Below are positions 54,461 through 62,148 of a DNA stretch of 64,000 nt, one piece after another (within the stretch, counting starts at the first letter, position 1; each line of letters begins with the position of its first letter). This stretch comes from Metabacillus schmidteae (GTDB lineage Bacteria; Bacillota; Bacilli; Bacillales; Bacillaceae), in the NCBI RefSeq assembly GCF_903166545.1, contig NZ_CAESCH010000001.1, positions 1,988,001-2,052,000 of the forward strand. Direction: 5' to 3'. The notes under the pieces were generated by a model that had not been told where the DNA came from, made no database searches, and was given only the letters and a program-made list of their open reading frames with translations. The position numbers and the translations under genes were made by a program.

Positions 54461-55672
54461 ATGACAAAAAAACTATTTTATGAAGATGCTTATCAAACCT
54501 CTTTTACATCTAATGTAGTAAAAAAGGATGTTGATTATACTGGTCGGAATTATGTTGTGTTAGAACAAACAGCCTTTTATCCGACTGGAGGGGGGCAACC
54601 TCATGATACCGGAACAATGAATGATAAAAGAGTGATCGATGTAGAAATAGTAGAAGGAGAATTACGACACTATCTTGAAGAGCCTATTAAAGAAATTGAG
54701 ACTATTAATGGGGAAATTGATTGGAAACGACGGTTCGATCATATGCAGCAGCATGCAGGGCAACATCTTTTAACAGCAGTGTTTGAGGATCAACTTGGGT
54801 ATAAAACGCTTAGTTTTCATCTGGGGAAGGAAGTATCCACGATTGATCTTGATACCGAGACTCTTTCAAATGAAGAGATACAAAATGCAGAAAAGCTAAC
54901 AAATCAACTTATCCTGGAAAATCTACCTATTCAAACGAAATGGATCAAAAATCAGGAAGAATTAGCTACATATACACTTAGGAAAGAACTGGCGGTTTCT
55001 GAAAATATCCGTCTTGTTATCATTCCTGAGGTTGATTATAACGGTTGCGGTGGTACTCATCCGAAATCTACAGGAGAAATCACTGCTTTAAAAATTCTAC
55101 ATATTGAAAAACAAAAAAAGCTGGTCCGTGTTCATTTTGTTAGTGGTTATAGAGTGCTGAAGCAACTAAAAGAGAAGCATGAAATTATTCATAAGCTTAG
55201 CTCACAATTAAGTGCACCACAAGAACAATTGAATGTGGCAGCTGATCGACTTTTGCAAACAACAAAGAAACTAGAAGGGAAAATTGATGAGCTAACAACA
55301 AAGCTTATTCAATATGAGGCAAAGGAGCTTATATTAAAAGCAGAGACTTTAAGAGAACATCAGTTCATCAAAGCGGTCTATCAGAACAGACCAATTCATG
55401 ACTTGCAAAATCTAGCAAAGGAGCTAGTAACAAGCCAATCCAACCTTGTAGTAATGATGATTAGTGAGTTCCAAGATAAACTTCAAATTGTTTGTGCCCG
55501 AACAGATGAACTGGAATTTAATTTGAATATCTTATTAAAAAAAGTATTACCTTCGATTCATGGCAAAGGAGGAGGTAGACCTTCATTCGTTCAGGGAGGC
55601 GGAGCGATGGTGGTATCTCCTGAAAAACTTATGAATTTACTTGTTGATACATTTCTTTCAACAAAAGAATAA
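54461..55672 (+). CDS. AlaX-type alanyl-tRNA editing protein with DHHA1 domain
   Basis: Trans-editing enzyme that removes misacylated amino acids from tRNA-Ala, 403 residues. The AlaRS-like beta barrel has AFYPTGGGQPHD. The editing zinc site is His-x3-His in DHMQQHAGQHL (about 93-97) plus Cys-x3-His in CGGTH (about 196-200). A coiled region and a C-terminal DHHA1 domain with GKGGGRPSFVQGGG follow, making it the long AlaX form. Monocistronic. Confidence 0.9.
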   Translation: MTKKLFYEDAYQTSFTSNVVKKDVDYTGRNYVVLEQTAFYPTGGGQPHDTGTMNDKRVIDVEIVEGELRHYLEEPIKEIETINGEIDWKRRFDHMQQHAGQHLLTAVFEDQLGYKTLSFHLGKEVSTIDLDTETLSNEEIQNAEKLTNQLILENLPIQTKWIKNQEELATYTLRKELAVSENIRLVIIPEVDYNGCGGTHPKSTGEITALKILHIEKQKKLVRVHFVSGYRVLKQLKEKHEIIHKLSSQLSAPQEQLNVAADRLLQTTKKLEGKIDELTTKLIQYEAKELILKAETLREHQFIKAVYQNRPIHDLQNLAKELVTSQSNLVVMMISEFQDKLQIVCARTDELEFNLNILLKKVLPSIHGKGGGRPSFVQGGGAMVVSPEKLMNLLVDTFLSTKE

Positions 55673-55688
55673 TGCAAAAAATTCCTAT

Positions 55689-55716
55689 TGCATTCATCTA
55701 TCATTTCTAGTATTAT
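55689..55716 (+). promoter_or_regulatory. Promoter for the structured RNA at 55724
   Basis: -35 TTGCAT (55689-55694) and -10 TATTAT (55711-55716) with 16-bp spacing; the expected start is near 55723-55725, at the base of the RNA's closing stem. Confidence 0.5.
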
Positions 55717-55723
55717 AACAATA

Positions 55724-55910
55724 CAAGCTGCGCTGTACGCATCCTTTATAAAGTTTTAACCTTTAAGCTGAAATAGGGAGTTTTACATTGAAGTCGGAAT
55801 ATCATGCCTCCAATAGGTAGAGGACGATACGAAATCTTCTGCGAACACCCACTTGTAGGAGTGGTGGTTTAAAACTCTATAATTTTACGATGCGGCAATC
55901 GCGGCAAACT
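55724..55910 (+). ncRNA. Structured non-coding RNA, 6S RNA-like
   Basis: About 185 nt without an open frame. Closing stem: GCTGCG and CGCATC (55727-55743) pair with GATGCG and CGCGGC (55889-55905). A large, asymmetric internal bubble follows (about 32 nt on the 5' side, 10 nt on the 3' side). Then an apical stem TAGGGAGTTTTA (55774-55785) pairs with TAAAACTCTA (55870-55879), with smaller hairpins inside, including CCTC/GAGG and CACCCAC/GTGGTG. Rod shape with a central bubble, size, own promoter and own terminator fit 6S RNA, which binds RNA polymerase. The family name is tentative. Confidence 0.55.
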
Positions 55911-55913
55911 TTT

Positions 55914-55958
55914 CACAAAAAACAATCCGGTCTCCAAATTGGGAACCGGATTTTTTGT
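55914..55958 (+). terminator. Terminator of the structured RNA
   Basis: AATCCGGT (55924-55931) pairs with ACCGGATT (55945-55952), extended by CACAAAAAA/TTTTTTGTG. It lies directly after the RNA's closing stem. Confidence 0.88.
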
Positions 55959-56009
55959 GTCAAAATACCAAAAATGCTCTGACGTTAAAAGCTGTGCTAC
56001 AAGCATTTT

Positions 56010-57167
56010 TTAAATTTCCTGTAACTCTTTTTGAATAAAATTCTCAGTTGTAAGGGCTGCAACACCCAGTGCAGCGGAGTGAGTAGTGTGTTTCGAAAAA
56101 TTAATTTGTAAATCCAGCTGTTGGAAAAAGAGTGATCGAGAGTACACGATATCTAAAATTGGTTGTTTAATCCATTCCTCTGCCATAGCTAATCGATTTC
56201 CAATAATGATTTGCTCAGGATTGAAGGTGTTGATTATATTATTGATTCCATATCCGATATAAGATCCAATTTCTTTGAAAAGTGAGATTGCTTTTTCATC
56301 TTTTTTTTGTGCTAAAGAGATTAATTCTTCTAAAGTAGTATCAGAGTCTGCTCTCTTTAAAAGTGCATGTTCAGATGCGTACGTTTCCCAGCACCCTCTA
56401 CTGCCGCATCTACAAGGTGTGCCATTTATTTCAATGACCATATGACCCATCTCACCCGAAAAGCCATTAAGACCCTGATAAAGTTCATCATTAAGAATTA
56501 AACCGACACCAATTCCGATCCCGGCACTTACGTATATAATATTGTGATAGTCATATCCAACACCGAATTGTTTTTCACCATAAGCTCCTGCATTTGCTTC
56601 ATTCACTATAACAACTGGTACTTGGAACTCTTCTTCTACTAATGATTTCATTTCACAATGTTTCCATCCTAAGTTTGGTGCAAGGAGTATGCTTCCTTGT
56701 TTATCCACAATACCCGGTATGCCAATTCCAATCCCAACAATTCCATATGGTGATTTTGGAAGATTATTAATTAAAGAAGAAATCATTTTTTTAATCTGGT
56801 CATTTACTCGATGAAAATCAGTGTTGTTCACTTTTACATGATCTTCAAGTACAATGTTTCCCTTTAGGTCTGTTGCGACACCAAGAATATAATTTACACC
56901 TAGATCAATACCAATTGAATATCCACACGTTGCATGATAGTGAAGAAGAACAGGTCTGCGTCCACCACTTGATTCTCCTGGACCGGATTCATACACTAAC
57001 TCTTTTTCTAACAGCTCATTTACCAGGGAGGAGACGGTCGCCTTATTTAAACCGGATTGCTGAGCAATATCTGCTCTTGAAATGGGTTCTTGGTGTGTGA
57101 TGGTTTGAAAGACAAGGGCTGTATTATTTTTCTTTACAACTTGCTGATTCCACGTAATCGACTTCAA
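56010..57167 (-). CDS. xylR: Xylose repressor XylR (ROK family)
   Basis: MarR-like winged helix (about 15-75, with PISRADIAQQSGLNKATVSSLV) plus ROK sugar-binding domain: YSIGIDLGVNYILGVATD, GIGIGIPGIVDKQG and zinc site CRCGSRGCWETY. Represses xyl genes until xylose binds. The TTG at 57167 has AGGTGA at 6-nt spacing and gives 385 residues; a GTG at 57176 lies within that RBS. Divergent from xylB with a xyl operator between, so it also autoregulates. Confidence 0.92.
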   Translation of the reverse strand: MKSITWNQQVVKKNNTALVFQTITHQEPISRADIAQQSGLNKATVSSLVNELLEKELVYESGPGESSGGRRPVLLHYHATCGYSIGIDLGVNYILGVATDLKGNIVLEDHVKVNNTDFHRVNDQIKKMISSLINNLPKSPYGIVGIGIGIPGIVDKQGSILLAPNLGWKHCEMKSLVEEEFQVPVVIVNEANAGAYGEKQFGVGYDYHNIIYVSAGIGIGVGLILNDELYQGLNGFSGEMGHMVIEINGTPCRCGSRGCWETYASEHALLKRADSDTTLEELISLAQKKDEKAISLFKEIGSYIGYGINNIINTFNPEQIIIGNRLAMAEEWIKQPILDIVYSRSLFFQQLDLQINFSKHTTHSAALGVAALTTENFIQKELQEI

Positions 57168-57216
57168 ATGCTTCACCTATTTTCAATAATAATTTGATTT
57201 CTATTATAGTACAAAC

Positions 57217-57241
57217 TTAGTTTAATGGATAGACAAACTTG
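57217..57241. promoter_or_regulatory. XylR operator between xylR and xylB
   Basis: The sequence begins TTAGTTTAATGG and ends AGACAAACTTG, the spaced dyad (TTAGTTT...AAACTT) of Bacillus xyl operators. A cre-like TGTAAGGGTTTACT lies at 57308-57321, closer to xylB. Confidence 0.7.
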
Positions 57242-57372
57242 TTCTGTAATGGTAAAATTCAGGTAGACTTTGAGGTGGTAACTACTGAGTATTTATAAAA
57301 CTTGAATTGTAAGGGTTTACTTATGAGGAGTATACCATTTAAAAAAAGATATATTTGAATGGGGGAGAAAAG

Positions 57373-58872
57373 ATGAAATATGTAATTGGGATCGATTTAG
57401 GAACAAGCGCAGTTAAAGTGATATTAATGGATCAACAAGGAACAATTGCCCAAGAAGTATCAAAATCTTATCCATTGATTCATGAAAAGTCAGGATACAG
57501 TGAACAGGATCCTGAAACTTGGGTTGAAAAAACGAAGGAAGGTCTTACAGAGCTTGTTCAAAAATTCCAAGGAAACATAAAGGATATTGAAGGAATAAGT
57601 TTTTCAGGGCAAATGCATGGACTTGTTCTATTAGATAAGGATAAACAAGTATTAAGAAATGCAATTCTTTGGAATGATGTAAGAACAACTAACCAGTGTA
57701 AACAAATTTATGATGTAGTTGGTACAGAGCGCTTACTAGACATTACAAAAAATCCGGCGTTAGAAGGCTTTACACTACCAAAAATATTATGGGTTAAAGA
57801 GCATGAACCTCAAATATTTGAAAAAGCAGTTGTATTTATGCTTCCAAAGGATTATCTTCGATATCGAATGACAGGAAACATACATAGCGAATATTCAGAT
57901 GCCGCAGGAACGTTATTGTTAAATGTTGGAGAAAAAACATGGAGTAAAGAGATCTGTGATTTATTCGAATTAAATATCAATTTCTGTCCTCCATTAGTTG
58001 AATCTCATGAATTCGTTGGTCAGGTTACAGAAGAATTAGCTCATGAAACTGGCTTATCAATTGACACAAAAGTGTTCGCCGGTGGAGCCGATAATGCATG
58101 TGGTGCAATTGGTTCCGGTATCTTATCCGAAGGTAATACCCTTTGTAGTGTAGGTACTTCAGGTGTTGTTCTTTCCTATGAAGAACGTAATGATCGTGAT
58201 TTTTCAGGGAAGGTACATTATTTCAATCACGGAAAAGAAGATGCCTTCTATACGATGGGAGTAACGCTTGCAGCTGGTTATAGTTTAAGTTGGTTTAAGG
58301 ATGTATTCGCTGAAAATGAACCATTTGAGGTTTTGTTAGATGGAATTGAAGCTATACCACCTGGATCCAATGGTCTGCTGTTTACACCATACCTAGTAGG
58401 TGAAAGAACACCACATGCAGATCCTGCAATTCGTGCAAGCTTTATTGGCATGGAAGGTTCTCATACGAAAAAGGATTTTGCTCGAGCTGTTATTGAAGGC
58501 ATCACATTTTCTCTTAACGAGTCAATTGAGATCTTTCGTGAAAGCGGAAAAGAAATTGCTCGTGTCATTTCAATAGGTGGCGGAGCTAAAAATGATACTT
58601 GGTTACAAATTCAAGCTGATGTTTTTAACGCAAAAATCATTAAGTTAAAAAGTGAGCAAGGACCAGGTATTGGGGCAGCCATTCTAGCTGCATATGGCGC
58701 AGGCTGGGCTGATTCATTAAAAGGTATTGCGGATACCTTTATTCAGCCTGAAAAAACATTTGATCCGATTCCGGAAAATGTTGAAAAATATAAGCAGTTA
58801 TTTAATCTTTATAAGGACGTTTACAACCAAACAAAATCATTAAATGAGGGTTTAAGAGACTTTAGAAAATAA
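57373..58872 (+). CDS. xylB: Xylulokinase
   Basis: FGGY kinase converting D-xylulose to xylulose-5-phosphate, 499 residues as in B. subtilis XylB. Motifs: GIDLGTSAVKVILMD (about 6-20), SGQMHGLVLLD, GGADNACGAIGSG, and YLVGERTPHADP with GGGAKNDTWLQIQADV. RBS GGGGGAG before ATG 57373; an upstream TTG at 57355 lies before that RBS. Xylose isomerase (xylA), normally between xylR and xylB, is absent here. Confidence 0.95.
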   Translation: MKYVIGIDLGTSAVKVILMDQQGTIAQEVSKSYPLIHEKSGYSEQDPETWVEKTKEGLTELVQKFQGNIKDIEGISFSGQMHGLVLLDKDKQVLRNAILWNDVRTTNQCKQIYDVVGTERLLDITKNPALEGFTLPKILWVKEHEPQIFEKAVVFMLPKDYLRYRMTGNIHSEYSDAAGTLLLNVGEKTWSKEICDLFELNINFCPPLVESHEFVGQVTEELAHETGLSIDTKVFAGGADNACGAIGSGILSEGNTLCSVGTSGVVLSYEERNDRDFSGKVHYFNHGKEDAFYTMGVTLAAGYSLSWFKDVFAENEPFEVLLDGIEAIPPGSNGLLFTPYLVGERTPHADPAIRASFIGMEGSHTKKDFARAVIEGITFSLNESIEIFRESGKEIARVISIGGGAKNDTWLQIQADVFNAKIIKLKSEQGPGIGAAILAAYGAGWADSLKGIADTFIQPEKTFDPIPENVEKYKQLFNLYKDVYNQTKSLNEGLRDFRK

Positions 58873-58879
58873 CATATTA

Positions 58880-58913
58880 GGATCAGATCCTTTTTTCAAA
58901 AGGGGTCTGATCC
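58880..58913. terminator. Hairpin between convergent xylB and VanW genes
   Basis: GGATCAGATCC (58880-58890) pairs with GGGTCTGATCC (58903-58913). The loop is T-rich, but there is no clear T-tract after the 3' arm, so termination efficiency is doubtful. Confidence 0.55.
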
Positions 58914-58919
58914 ATTAGT

Positions 58920-59777
58920 TTAACTTTCATTAATTTGTAAAGTATCTGATGAAAAAATATTGACGACAAGCTGTCCTCCAATTACTTTTGAACGAATAAG
59001 CAAAGGTTGGTTATGTACATTTTTAAATGTGAAATCAGGTCCATACCAACTTACGGTTGCGTCTCGTTTTGGAGGTACATAAGGAACTTTTCGACTATGT
59101 GAGTAACGCTCTAAAATTTTGACACCTGCTTTATCAACGGCATTGAAAAGAGTCGATGATACTTGACAAATCCCTCCGCCAATTCCTTCAGACAATTCTC
59201 CTCTTACGATAACTGGAGCAGGTAAATAACCTTTCTCTATTGTTCTTTTTCCAACAACAGAATTAAATGAGAAAATTTCTCCAGGAAAGATTACATGATT
59301 ATTTATTGCCTCTGAAGCTAATTTAATATTTTGGGTCCTTTCTGTATTACGGCTATTAAAAAAAGTGACATATTGACCTACCATTTTGTCCTTAATCGAG
59401 GAAAGAAGTTCACTATCTACTTTTGGATAAAGTGTTTCTGTCGGTATTTCAATTGTTGCAGGACCTTGTGAAAAGTAACGGGAATAAAATATCTCCTTCC
59501 ACAAATCACGATCTAATTTTAATCCCGTTTCTTCACTAATTAATCTACCGTGTTGATCTAATGAAGCGTTGACTGGTCCTTTATATACTTTTGATTCTAA
59601 AACATTCGTTAATTCATTAAATTTGGTTTCATCAATAAAATCATACTGAAATGGTGAAAGAGCAACTTCAGAGCGATGTAGTGATTTTAATTCCTTCCCT
59701 TCATATGTGATCGATAGATTATCTGACGTTTCAACAGGCTGTGTGATCAGCATGAAAAGTGCTAGAAACACGAACAA
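58920..59777 (-). CDS. VanW family secreted protein
   Basis: Predicted exported or membrane-anchored protein, 285 residues: hydrophobic start FVFLALFMLITQPV. An N-terminal region is followed by the VanW core: NIKLASEAINNHVIFPGEIF, SFNSVVGKRTIEKGY and GGGICQVSSTLFNAVDKAG. VanW proteins occur with peptidoglycan-related genes, but their activity is not settled. TTG start 8 nt after GGAGGTG. It is co-transcribed with the secreted protein upstream (30-bp gap). Confidence 0.87.
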   Translation of the reverse strand: MFVFLALFMLITQPVETSDNLSITYEGKELKSLHRSEVALSPFQYDFIDETKFNELTNVLESKVYKGPVNASLDQHGRLISEETGLKLDRDLWKEIFYSRYFSQGPATIEIPTETLYPKVDSELLSSIKDKMVGQYVTFFNSRNTERTQNIKLASEAINNHVIFPGEIFSFNSVVGKRTIEKGYLPAPVIVRGELSEGIGGGICQVSSTLFNAVDKAGVKILERYSHSRKVPYVPPKRDATVSWYGPDFTFKNVHNQPLLIRSKVIGGQLVVNIFSSDTLQINES

Positions 59778-59807
59778 ATGAAAAGCACCTCCTATTTCTT
59801 CAACGAT

Positions 59808-60668
59808 TTATGGATTCGGTAATTTTTTTAAAAAAGGATCCACCATAACCTTCCATGATGAAAACGGAGATGTTCTCACTAAGGTAAAGGTATGTTTCAC
59901 TTTTACTGGTCCAATAGTTTTTAGATAAAGTTTCGTTTCAACAGGTATCTTCTTCGTAAGGATAATCGAATCATCTTGAATTGGTTCTTTTATTGACCAT
60001 TGCATACCTTCGATCTGATCAAAAAATGAAAATGACCGATTTAAATTATTGTTGCTGGATACAATCACTTTTTTACTCAAATATTTATCACTGTTTTTAA
60101 CAGTTAAGAGAAAAACCTCCAAGGATTGTTTTGCCGATAGGGTTGATACATATTCATCAAACTTTCCTGCTGCTTTTAAGATCATAATGTGATGTGATAA
60201 ATCCTTTTTACCTGAACGATGTGTTCTGCTCTCCGAAAAATGGATACAAAAATGGCCGGGAAATCCATTTTGGATGGCTCCTGCTCCATGTGGCATTCCA
60301 TGCATTGATGCAGGGATAAGTCGGTCTTTGACCTGAATTAGAACAGCGCGTCTACGCCAGCTCCAATCGCCGTTATAGATGGCTTTCATCATTAGTGTAT
60401 CTTTTTTGGTTAAAGGTTGTACATCAGCGTGACCGCTTCCGGCTCTTCTTTGAACATCAAATTTCTTTCCAGTTTCAACGTCAATAACAGTGAAATTAGA
60501 TTTACGTGGAATCACGTTTTGTACCTCTTCCCATGAGGGGAGTTCTGGTTCAAAACTAATCGGATGAACAGAGGGATTATTCACTGTTGTTCCATATGTA
60601 TGTTTATAGGTTAGAGATAAGAGAAATAAACAAATGATTATGGTTTTCTTCAATTTCTTCAACTCCAT
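59808..60668 (-). CDS. Secreted protein of unknown function
   Basis: 286 residues with an N-terminal signal peptide (KKLKKTIIICLFLLSLTYKHTYG). The mature region holds VIDVETGKKFDVQRRAGSGH, ADVQPLTKKDTLMMKAIYNG and DWSWRRRAVLIQV, and a conserved-looking stretch of His, Gly and Cys (SMHGMPHGAGAIQNGFPGHF, then CIHFSESRTH). I have seen the first block in secreted LysM-linked proteins of Clostridia and Bacilli, but know no assigned function. His and Cys residues could form an active site. ATG has a weak RBS (GAAGAG). It is paired with the VanW gene downstream, suggesting a cell-wall role. Confidence 0.75.
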   Translation of the reverse strand: MELKKLKKTIIICLFLLSLTYKHTYGTTVNNPSVHPISFEPELPSWEEVQNVIPRKSNFTVIDVETGKKFDVQRRAGSGHADVQPLTKKDTLMMKAIYNGDWSWRRRAVLIQVKDRLIPASMHGMPHGAGAIQNGFPGHFCIHFSESRTHRSGKKDLSHHIMILKAAGKFDEYVSTLSAKQSLEVFLLTVKNSDKYLSKKVIVSSNNNLNRSFSFFDQIEGMQWSIKEPIQDDSIILTKKIPVETKLYLKTIGPVKVKHTFTLVRTSPFSSWKVMVDPFLKKLPNP

Positions 60669-60886
60669 TGCTCTTCGTTCGGTACGATTATTTTGCGTAA
60701 AATTCCGTAAATCATAGCATAGAGGATAAGGAAATATAAGGTATTAATTGAATGGGGAATTTTTAAATTAATAGGACATAATAATCTGAAAACACAAAAA
60801 CCTTCTACTTTCTGGTACAATTGCATATACATAGATTTTAGTTTTTCATTTATCAAGATATTTTTCCAGATTAGGAGAATGCTTTT

Positions 60887-61855
60887 ATGTTATATAAATT
60901 GAATCGTCAGCTTGAAAAGTGGATGCCTGTCATTACACCAATTAGTGTGTTAACAGGTGTGTTGCTTGCAGATAAGCTGTTACCCTTAACATTTCTCATT
61001 CCATGGTTATTTGCATTTATGACATTAACAGGTAGTCTAGGGTCAAGTTTTTCATCTCTTAAAGGTGTTATAAAAAAACCACTGCCTTTATTTGTGATCA
61101 TTTTGCTGCTTCATCTGGTCATGCCTTTATTTGCATGGACAGTTGGACATACCTTTTATCCAAACGATCACTTAACGATTACCGGATTTGTCTTGGCATC
61201 TGTCATACCAACAGGTATTACAAGCTTTATGTGGGTAACGATTTATAAAGGGAATATTGCACTTGCGTTATCCATCATCTTATTTGACACGATGCTGTCA
61301 CCATTTTTAGTGCCATTTACGTTATCTTTTTTTGTGGGTCAGAATGTACAAATTAATGTAATGGATATTATGTCCGGATTATTATTTATGGTTGTTATTC
61401 CTTCACTTATAGGTATGATGACAAATCATCTGACGAACGATAAAAGTATAAAGGTAGGAAAAACGTTAGCACCGTTTTCAAAGCTTGCTCTTGCCTCAGT
61501 CATTATGATTAACGGAGCAGTTATCTCCCCATACATCAAAGAATTTGATGTAAAACTATTGATGATCGGGTTAACTGTCTTTTTTCTTGCCTGCATAGGT
61601 TACTGTATTGCATGGGGATTAGGGATGGTGCTAAAAAGAGACAGAGAAACTCAAGTTGTGATGTTATTTACAGGTGGTATGCGTAATATTAGTGCAGGTG
61701 CTGTTATTGCTGTTCAATATTTTCCACCTGCTGTTGCAGTGCCAGTTGTATTAGGAATGTTATTTCAACAAATATTAGCATCATTATTTGGTTTTTTATT
61801 CAACATATTCGATCATAAACACTCAGTAAAAGATCAAATTTCAGCAACACAATAA
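60887..61855 (+). CDS. Bile acid:sodium symporter (BASS) family transporter
   Basis: Polytopic membrane protein, 322 residues, with nine to ten helices. Family features: FLIPWLFAFMTLTGSLGSSF, ASVIPTGITSFMWVTIYKGN and FTGGMRNISAGAVIAVQYF. It resembles B. subtilis YocS. The family carries organic anions; the substrate is unknown. RBS AGGAGA. No terminator is obvious before the TPP riboswitch 80 bp downstream. Confidence 0.87.
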   Translation: MLYKLNRQLEKWMPVITPISVLTGVLLADKLLPLTFLIPWLFAFMTLTGSLGSSFSSLKGVIKKPLPLFVIILLLHLVMPLFAWTVGHTFYPNDHLTITGFVLASVIPTGITSFMWVTIYKGNIALALSIILFDTMLSPFLVPFTLSFFVGQNVQINVMDIMSGLLFMVVIPSLIGMMTNHLTNDKSIKVGKTLAPFSKLALASVIMINGAVISPYIKEFDVKLLMIGLTVFFLACIGYCIAWGLGMVLKRDRETQVVMLFTGGMRNISAGAVIAVQYFPPAVAVPVVLGMLFQQILASLFGFLFNIFDHKHSVKDQISATQ

Positions 61856-61935
61856 CAATAAAACATTGCCAAAGAAAAAAGTTTATGGTAAAAATAGAAA
61901 TAATGAGAATTCAATTAATTTAATATTCAATTATC

Positions 61936-62018
61936 ACCACTAGGGGAGCTGTTAAAGCTGAGAGAGGCGTTTGCCTTGACCCTTATTACCTGATCTAGAT
62001 AATACTAGCGGAGGGAAG
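61936..62018 (+). promoter_or_regulatory. TPP riboswitch (THI box) for thiamin salvage operon
   Basis: Conserved aptamer parts are present: CTAGGGGAGC, GCTGAGAGAGGC, ACCTGATCTAGATAATACTAGC and GGAGGGAAG. Thiamin pyrophosphate should close the aptamer and favour the terminator at 62093-62123. It controls ylmB-tenA. Confidence 0.95.
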
Positions 62019-62020
62019 AG

Positions 62021-62110
62021 GTGTTTGAGTACATATTTGGTCAGTTTGTAGCATTAGTTGCTATAATTTTAATGCCATTATTTATGCCATTCAAACCACT
62101 TCTCTTGTAG
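62021..62110 (+). other. Possible 29-codon leader ORF between TPP aptamer and terminator
   Basis: GTG at 62021 lies 6 nt after GGAGG, which is also the 3' end of the aptamer. It encodes MFEYIFGQFVALVAIILMPL plus nine more residues, hydrophobic enough for a membrane helix. Its stop TAG (62108-62110) falls inside the terminator hairpin. Translation would place ribosomes on the hairpin's 5' arm and could oppose termination. No proof of translation. Confidence 0.3.
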
Positions 62111-62123
62111 AAGTGGTTTTTTT
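62093..62123 (+). terminator. Riboswitch-controlled terminator upstream of ylmB
   Basis: AAACCACTTCT (62093-62103) pairs with AGAAGTGGTTT (62109-62119) and is followed by T's. It is the expression platform of the TPP riboswitch. Confidence 0.9.
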
Positions 62124-62148
62124 ATTTGGAAAAAGGAGGAGAGTACGC

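Noticed and set aside
58880..58913. Hairpin considered as a strong terminator for xylB
   Set aside because: No run of T follows either arm; kept only as a low-confidence element.
60659..60856. 65-codon minus-strand open frame upstream of the secreted protein
   Set aside because: It overlaps the start of the secreted-protein gene, has no convincing ribosome site and no recognisable sequence; it occupies the likely promoter region.
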